Made by a program: the position numbers and the translations under genes. Positions 57,101 to 64,000 of a stretch of 64,000 nucleotides of DNA are shown here, in pieces. The notes under the pieces are model-generated. The model had not been told where the DNA came from. It made no database searches and saw only the letters and a list, made by a program, of their open reading frames with translations. How positions within the stretch are numbered: the first letter of the stretch is position 1; each line of letters opens with the position of its first letter. The stretch lies in assembly GCA_013433145.1 (NCBI GenBank), contig CM024187.1:12106826-12170825 (forward strand), written 5' to 3'. This stretch comes from Ascaris suum. Taxonomy: Eukaryota > Nematoda > Chromadorea > Rhabditida > Ascarididae.

Positions 57101-60100
57101 AACTACCAATATTCTTCATGTGAAAAATCAATTATAGGAATAAAATGGAAGTTCATGCTACGAATATTCCTGTCAACTATGTTCATTTCAGCCAAGTGGA
57201 AATTTTTAGTTCATTAATGTTTACGTTCATTACGAGACATACTTGACTCTTGCTGAACATTTCTGATGCTAGTTTTTTGAAGCATATAGAAGGTTTTGTG
57301 ATGTGAGTTAAATGTCAGCACTCTTAGTGGATAAAAAATAGTTGAATTAATTTCAGTCAAGCATTGGCTCAAAAACAAGTTATGGGGTGAAGGTATAGAC
57401 AACTGTTTTGGCAAATCTTTGCAGCAAGCTTACCGAGAAAAAGACCTCAAATTATATACTTGTGACTGACTATTGTAAAATCAATTCTCTACCTCACAAT
57501 TATATGTGCACTTTAGAAACGCTTAAATCTCAAGCAGGTGGTCGTGCATTTTTCCAGACAAAAACTCCTACTTTAAAGTATTGCACTTTGGAATTAAACG
57601 ACAGCTGCAAAATGCTCATTGAAAGCAATGTCTCCTTAAAAAGAATTGTCCGTCTCCTGAATAAATAGCGACCTTTTCCAATGAACCGGTTACGGCACAT
57701 TTTGCGAGTAACGTGTACGATAAACAACAATCAAAAGCAGGGTTTCTTGAGGGAAGTGTCTTTAAAAAGAAAGAGGCACAGTGGGCTCTTGCTGGCCCAG
57801 CCACCCATTGCGTAGAGTGGTGCAGCATTGACGAGAGTGCCGAATTACTAAAAGTGGGTAAAAAATTCTTAATTTTCCCGAGATTTCCAAGAATTTCCAG
57901 AATTTACTTGTATTCAAATGCTTATATAAAAAGGAAGGAAGGAGAGAAGAAATTAAAGACGCCCAGGAACGGTGACGGAAGCGGCTATATGTATGTGTGG
58001 AGCGATAGTTTAACATACGTCAGACAAAGAAGTTCCTTGACGAAGAGCAATGATTTTATAGGCAGGCCGTCCTCTAGGATTTTTGCGTATAGCTTAAACT
58101 CATTTAAGCTGGTTGCAAGAATCTGTTGATCTTTTAAGCGTAAATTCGAAAAGAGTAAAGGCATATTCGATGCAGCAGAATATTCATCAATAATCTTTGT
58201 GATTTGATAATTTAAAGAAAATCTTCAATGATTTCAGAGACATTTCCTCGGTTCCCTTTGATCATTGGTGACTGATGAAATGTATAACATTTTTTTAGAA
58301 GGCTGACTTATTTTATTGCATGTGCAGTGTCTTTTGTGGTGACTAGGTGAAGATGAACTTCGCCACCTATGGAGTAGCTAGCATGGCTGTGACCACGATG
58401 TGTTCATCGTTTGATGGCTGTTGTGCAATGACTAGTGAAAGGACATCAGCTTATCCGGACGCAGTCACTGAGATATTTCGATACTGAAATGGCAGCCAAT
58501 GATGGCTGACCATATAAACATGGATTCGTTTCTCCGAGCTTAAAGCTAGAAGTGGTTTGTGGCAAGTGCGGACGCGGATTTTCTTCCATGGAGCATACTG
58601 TGAAAATTTCCAGTGATGAGTATAGCCCGAAGTCCTCATTGTTAACTGGCTAGAAGTTTTGTTTAGTCGATGCGATGAAGCAAGAGGCATCAGTGATCGT
58701 TTATTCTAAACGATCTTCGAAACACAGAGTGATGATGCGTCGGTTCCTTTGTAAGCACGACGATAAGAGGGTAGATCATAGTGAGTCAGCAGCATTTTGG
58801 GCTGCAAGATTTGATGTTTTCGGACGCATCTTGAAGAGCTTTCATTCCGCCCATCTTTTCCGTACTTCTTGAGAAGCTCATCGAACAGAGAACGAAGATC
58901 TCGCATTTCCTCGACAAAGAAACCTCAATAATTGATAAGGCTTTAAAATGTTAGAGACTTCGGCAGGGAGTGGCACTGTCTGAGTTCCATTGCTTTCTGC
59001 GAGTCTGGATGACGATTGTGGGCATCGATGCCCACTCCGTGATATTTCGCGGCAAAGAAGCTACATTCTTAAAGCTTTATGTGGAAGTGGAGTTGCCCAA
59101 TTCGCTTTAAAATAGAGCGAAAATAATCCTATTTTGCACATAAGAATATGATTACGTTGTCTAGGTTTGCTACCTCGCCTTCTTTCCCCAGCAACATGAT
59201 ATTCACGAGTTACTGGGACATACATCCAAGGTCATGGTAACTTCACACCTAAGTATAGGCAATTGTAGCGGCAAAGTATTCGTATTTCTTTATTCTGAGG
59301 GGTTTCTTTTGACTGTCCATCCAGCTCTATCGAAGTCTAGGCGTCTGTAATGTCTATCAGAAAGAACTGCATACACTCAGTATCGCAAATGCATCTGCGG
59401 TAGACAACAGCGGTTGTGTATGTAATTCTGGACCCACGTTGGGTATCGCAGAAAGATCCACGCACATGCGGAGCTCATTTAATGTTGCTTTTGCAGCCAT
59501 TATTTGAGCAGCTCAGTTTGAGATGTCGACTTCTATCATGAATCCTGCTCTTCGAGTCGATCACTTGACTTTTGTGCATAACTCAGGGTCTTTTTTAGCG
59601 AATAATTGAATGATATCCTCAGAAGTCGAATTGAAATTGTTCGCTCTGTAGCAAGCAGCCGTTTCCGGAGTCCCGATTGGGCTGACGTCGTTTCTATGAA
59701 GTTGCAACAAAAGTCTTTAAGGTCCAACCATTCCGCAAAGTCGAGAACGAGCAAATTATGCATGTTATGTTGTCTTTGAGGTTGACCAGTCGCCGAGGCT
59801 GCGCGGTAAAGTCTTTTAGTGTAACCCTGCCATCCGTATCGCTTCTACCGAGCAGTTGGAGCCAATATTTTGTAAGAGTCGGCCCTGCTTGGTTCGTCTA
59901 GTCGTCCAGGTCTCCTTGAGGACCTGCACATTCCGTTCAGATGCGGTCGAGTAAACTGCGAGATGGCACAGGTATAAGGGCGAACAATTTGTCACACTCA
60001 TACAGTAAGGTGACAAACAACTAGGGCCTCATTCACAAGGACGGCTTCGATCGTCGGCACGATCTCGTAGTCGCACTCGGCAAAGTCCAAGCCGTCGCCG

Positions 60101-63100
60101 ACCTCCTCACGTGCTCCCATGACCACACGTAGACCCATTCCGCCTTACGAACAACCTAAAAGCTCGAATGAATACATTAGCACATCAAGCCCTTTTATAT
60201 CCTCCCGATTCTGCCTCAGGCTAGCCTCACGACACATGCTAGGCAGTCGTTTGATCTGTTTGTATGCCTCCTGGCCTTCTTTGACTTGCCTTGTATAGCG
60301 CATTATTCCTGCTTCATCATAGCAGACTGATCTGCCTTGCAGTTTGGCATCGTTAAGCGGATGGAGCTCAAATATGAAGTTGAGACAATTGAACTGCGAA
60401 AACTTGCACTTAGCAAGGGGAAATATTTCGTCTTCACGTTTTACGATTCCATGACATGTTATAAAGTCATAGCGGTCACTCTTGAAGAGCTTCGAATACC
60501 AACAATTTGGATTTAGAGCCGAAATGCACGGAACGGAAATATATATGGAGTGAAAAGCGTCTTGGTGTATTGCACACCTTTGGCTATGGGACAGGACAGA
60601 ATTTTTGTGCTCGTGACTAATAGAATTATTCACAAATATTGAGCACAGTGTGCATGATCGCATTGCTATATAAAGTTTTGCAAAAAAAAAAACCTCCACC
60701 ATCGCTAAAATCATTTTCGGAGACCAGCCTGTCCTATCGGTGATATAGAGCAGGACCAATCGGAAGCCTGAGCTACTACCAAAAAAGACAACATTGACAA
60801 GGATCTCTACCTTTGGGAAGATTATGTGGCGTTCAACTGCTTTTGCGCAGGAGAAATTGACCGATTCTAAAAATGCGTTTCGAGGTCCCTTGTAAACGAA
60901 AACTGAAACAATATCTGGCATCTCCAGAGTTGCAGGGAAGGAGCATGGGAATCTGTCTCACTTAAAGACTGTGCAACGCGTTCTTGCGTTATAGAAAACT
61001 GCGAACCGTGTTAATGAGAGCTTCAGTGAATTAACTTCGATCTGGGCTAACATCAGTGATATTGCCATGTACCAGCTAACGCGTGAAATGTAATTTTTCA
61101 AATGTTCTGTTGTTGCATTTCAGGTCTTCTTTAGCGAGCGTCGATTCAACCACCGCGGGGCGGCTTGGCATGATTTCATTAATTTATTACTTCACAACTA
61201 CTATGATTGCCGTTGTTATCGGTTAGTTGACTTCATCCTTCGGGGCCAAGAGAAAAATAGAAACTTTCATATAACTTGTCGCATAGGGCCAATATTCACG
61301 CCGTATTGAATAAACATCTGTCACAGTTAAACGCATTACATGAGCTTCGAGTCTCTTCTGAAAACTTACGAATGCAATATGAAGCAAGAATTTTGCTCGA
61401 ACCCTATGTTTTTTATCTCTTTGAACTTTTCCAGTCGCTATTTCCCTACACGCACTTTTCGTCCTGATAGAACAGTGCTGCATTAGAGGACAATCGCTTA
61501 TGCAGGTAATTGCAACAATAGAAAAAACGAATTTGCGCATTTCAGGTATAGTTTTGGTTGTGTCGGTGAAGCCAGGCAAATGGATGGCTACGAGTATCGA
61601 AGATCTCGTTGGAGGTACAAAAAGTGCGCCTTGCATTTCGACTGCAATGGATACAATATTTGATCTTGTCAAGTAAGCCCTGATTCAAAAGCATTTAGAG
61701 CATTCACCTCATCATCTTTTTTGTGCTTGAAAAGCCACTTGTATTTTGAAATTAGTGACCAATTTTGCATTAAAAGAGCGAGTAAAACAGAATTTAAACA
61801 AATAATTCGCGCTAAGAATAAGTAATATTTCGAAGTAAGCAAAGTGAACTCAAGCGTTTGAGGAGGAGCAGAAAATCCTTGGGCTATACTGTTCGCCTGA
61901 AATGCCATTGGTCGCTTATTGCGCACGAATCATTGTTTTCAGATGATTGATTTACAATCAATTAAAAGATATTTCAACACGTTGACTTCTTTGCAATTAG
62001 ATAAGACTTTCATTCTACAGTCTGAGAGAAAAACTAAGTGTTCTGCAGCTTGTATTGCATAATGTGTTTATGCATCACTCAGGCGATTATCAGCAATCCT
62101 TTAGAACAAGACTTTTGCATTATAGGATTTACCTTGCTTAAACCGTCAGTCAAAATTTTCTCCTGACGTTATATTTGTTATAAAGCTCTTTTGTGTTGTT
62201 CCCTACTGTTTGCTCTATTTATGCCATGAGATAACCCTTCCCTCTTCTCTTGGATTTGATTAATTTGCTTTGATGGATCCCCTTCTCTATCTTCGCTTCC
62301 TTCCTACTGAATAAGAAAGGTGAAGTTAATATCTGTTATGACGCATTTGAATGTGCGATATTTTCAAATTTTCAAGTGTCGTATACAAAACACTAGCGAT
62401 TAAAAGGCGTACAATTGCTGGAATTGAAAGGCGCGCGCTAGGTAACGGAGCCTACCTGTCGAGTGAAATGTGTGGCTTTCTTGTATCTTATAAAGGTCAT
62501 GCATTCTAGGCGGTTGCCTCGCCTCTTTACATATTGCTTTTCCTCGTTTGCTTTCCATCACTCACTAAGCGCGTTGCGAGCTGTGCACCTACTAAGCCAT
62601 TATCGCTGATCGCTTCATCTTCTGTCGTAGCAATGTGTTTTCGCAGAAACAAACATTTTCAAGCAACTTGTTGCCTCTGGAATAAGTGAACAAGTGAGCG
62701 CAAACCGATCTAAGTGACCAAAAGCACTCTTTTACAGGGCGTTGTTCCCCGAAAACCTTATCGAAGCAACGTTCAGAAGCGTAAGTTGATTTGCACTTTT
62801 TTGCCACTTTCATCAGTTCGGTGCACTAGCGACTACAAGTTTAAGTGCTTTTTGACGTTCATACAGACCAGTATAACAGATATTAACAGATAGTGAATGT
62901 TTAGAAACAAAGTAGAAAGGGTTCCCTGCTACGCACGGAAGAGTTACATTGTTATAATTATATTAATAGTGGACAACTTCATAAACGAAAGAAATAGTTT
63001 AGAAGCAAATAAATAACATGCTCTTCAGTCCTTAAGAATGCACCAGCGCTTATAGATTCCGTCTGTCATTTGCGGAATCGTCGATGGCTTTGAGTAGCAC

Positions 63101-63847
63101 TAAGTGGCACTTCTGCTTGGCACTGTTCTGTGACAACACTGTTCTATTTAGCTGGCTTGCTATATCTTTTCATAAGCAGTTCGTGAGAACTTCATCCCTC
63201 GAGAAAAATCGACGAATCTTGAATCGTGTTAATGTAAGTAATAAATGCACAACCATCTTTGCATGTCGAGTGTCTGTAGCCTTGTGTCGAGACTTTAAAA
63301 ACACGCACTGCACTAAGATACCTTTAAGATCTGACGAATATTTCAGGAAAAGGTATGCATGAAATTTATTAATGGGAGCGAGCTGATTGATTCGAACGTG
63401 GCGCTGAAAATGAGTCCAGGTAATTAATGCCTTTCCCCGCTTGTTGATCATTATTCCACAGCAGAGCTTTTACCGCAGCCTTCTTCATTCAGACAATAAC
63501 TTTTCCAAGGAAGATATTATAGCGGTTACCCTCAATGAGATGCACTAGTACATGAGTGGTTGGACTGAAACATGAACTTTTGTCTATGATTTTTTGGCTT
63601 TGAGATTCAGCGATTCACCTAAAGTTCACTATTGTTATCCAATCATGCGTATTTCAGAGGAACGCAGCCAGTATCAGGAAATTCCTGAGGTAGTACGCTC
63701 GGATGGAATGAACATCCTTGGGCTCGTCATGTTCTCCGTTTCGTTGGGTATCGTCATTGCGAGGATCGGTGACGAAGGCGCACCGATGAAAGCATTCTTC
63801 AAGTCCTTGGAGGCAGTCAGCATGCGGCTTATTTCGCTTGTAATATG
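54171..63847 (+). CDS. Excitatory amino acid (glutamate) transporter, SLC1/EAAT family, 5' part; continues past the window
   Basis: Sodium-coupled plasma-membrane glutamate transporter (GLT family). Exons: 54171-54370 (coding part), 61124-61221, 61546-61672, 62738-62780, 63347-63419, 63658-63847; all junctions keep phase and give 243 residues so far. The N-terminus is short, with TM1 (VLLVLTVCGVISGIFLGVSL), then the family's FPGDVFVRMLKMLILPLIMSS in TM2 and SSLASVDSTTAGRLG. TM3 follows (YYFTTTMIAVVIGIVLVV), then VKPGKW, an extracellular loop with ALFPENLIEATFRS, then TM4 (MNILGLVMFSVSLGIVIARIG) and the start of TM5 (LISLVIW). The last exon seen ends at a GTGCGG donor in phase 2. The transport core (re-entrant hairpins, NMDGT-type motif) must lie beyond position 64000. 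Intron 1 is about 6.7 kb and holds an antisense gypsy relic. Which of the several nematode glt paralogs it is cannot be decided from this part. Confidence 0.93.
58366..60120 (-). pseudogene. Ty3/gypsy retrotransposon pol (protease-end, RT and RNase H), decayed
   Basis: Antisense to the glutamate transporter, inside its first intron. On the minus strand, frame-shifted pieces occur in the order of gypsy Pol. Near 59760 is NLLVLDFAEWL (after the protease). Near 59490 is TLNELRMCVDLS, the RT entry motif. Near 59370 is FLIDITDA, then SIELDGQSKE and RYNCLYLGVK. Near 59160 is GEVANLDNVII at the site of the catalytic LDD. Next are ECSFFAAK (59080), EMRDLR with LFDELLKKYGKD (near 58890) and KMLLTHYD (near 58790). 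The RNase H box CHKPLLALSSEKRIHVY is near 58545, and ADVLSLVIAQQP near 58440. Several stops and indels make it non-functional. Integrase was not recognised and no long terminal repeats were identified. The 258-codon frame just upstream may belong to it. Confidence 0.82.
60145..60921 (-). CDS. 258-codon open frame, possibly the 5' part of the gypsy relic
   Basis: The longest open frame in the window, ATG-initiated, in the first intron of the glutamate transporter and on its opposite strand. It ends just upstream (in the minus-strand sense) of the decayed gypsy pol. Its C-terminal part is charged (YTRQVKEGQEAYKQIKRL) and its N-terminal part hydrophobic and Cys-containing. I recognise no domain: no clear gag zinc knuckle, and only a very doubtful protease-like segment. 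It may be remnant gag/protease sequence, an unrelated frame, or chance. Expression as a protein is not supported. Confidence 0.25.
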   Translation of the reverse strand: MPDIVSVFVYKGPRNAFLESVNFSCAKAVERHIIFPKVEILVNVVFFGSSSGFRLVLLYITDRTGWSPKMILAMVEVFFFAKLYIAMRSCTLCSIFVNNSISHEHKNSVLSHSQRCAIHQDAFHSIYISVPCISALNPNCWYSKLFKSDRYDFITCHGIVKREDEIFPLAKCKFSQFNCLNFIFELHPLNDAKLQGRSVCYDEAGIMRYTRQVKEGQEAYKQIKRLPSMCREASLRQNREDIKGLDVLMYSFELLGCS

Positions 63848-64000
63848 GTGCGGGCGCGATTTTTTTTTTTTCATCATTGGTAGAAACGTTTGCTTAGTAG
63901 TGCTTTGTGTGTTTACAGACAGAGATTCCAAAAGTGATCAAGACACAACAGTTTAAGAAGTTTCTAGGCCATCCTAACGAATAAAACAGACATGGAAATG

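Noticed and set aside
61223..61672. 149-codon minus-strand open frame
   Set aside because: It is the antisense shadow of the conserved glutamate transporter exon at 61546-61672 plus adjacent intron; the plus-strand reading has clear SLC1 motifs.
62401..62470. Possible small hairpin (AGGTA ... TACCT)
   Set aside because: Only a five-base stem with a GC-rich loop; too weak to call an RNA gene.

Overview
The window is nuclear DNA from a nematode, most likely a rhabditid or strongylid-type (clade V) worm. Evidence: AT-rich, intron-rich genes with short TTTCAG-type 3' splice sites, a FoxG forkhead gene whose C-terminal tail resembles Caenorhabditis FKH-2, a nematode-type SLC1 glutamate transporter, and relics of RTE, Ty3/gypsy and mariner elements. 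No bacterial operon, CRISPR array, rRNA or tRNA was found. Exon structures below were built by hand from reading frames, splice sites and intron phase. Open frames that begin with TTG, CTG or GTG were not taken as gene starts.

Four conserved genes occupy the window. (1) 7219-9047, minus: a FoxG/BF-1/sloppy-paired forkhead factor (fkh-2-like), 5' end unresolved. (2) 16890-23597, minus: a multi-exon membrane metallophosphoesterase of the TMPPE family, with an apparent 1-nt frameshift inside its catalytic domain. (3) 30546-44204, plus: a complete 18-exon PANK4 (pnk-4) gene, a type II pantothenate kinase domain fused to a DUF89/ARMT1-type metal phosphatase domain. All 17 introns were placed in phase and give 769 residues. 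(4) 54171 to beyond the right edge, plus: the first 243 residues of an excitatory amino acid (glutamate) transporter, with a first intron of about 6.7 kb.

The rest is gene-poor and carries repeats. A 3.5 kb segment at 24766-28262 has inverted terminal arms of about 270 bp around a decayed RTE reverse transcriptase. A mariner-family transposase relic lies at 48560-49480. A (TA)n tract of 195 bp starts at 50453. A decayed 30-bp-period minisatellite runs from 51757 to 52558. A decayed Ty3/gypsy pol lies antisense in the first intron of the glutamate transporter. Homopolymer G or C tracts, several of them directly preceded by poly-T, cluster in and upstream of pnk-4.

The four genes do not form a pathway: one is a developmental regulator, one a membrane phosphoesterase, one acts on coenzyme A metabolism, and one takes up glutamate at synapses. 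No clearly new biological system is visible. The most notable points are the PANK4 homolog that keeps both kinase catalytic residues lost in mammalian PANK4, the inverted-repeat composite element, the 30-bp minisatellite, and the frameshift in the phosphoesterase.
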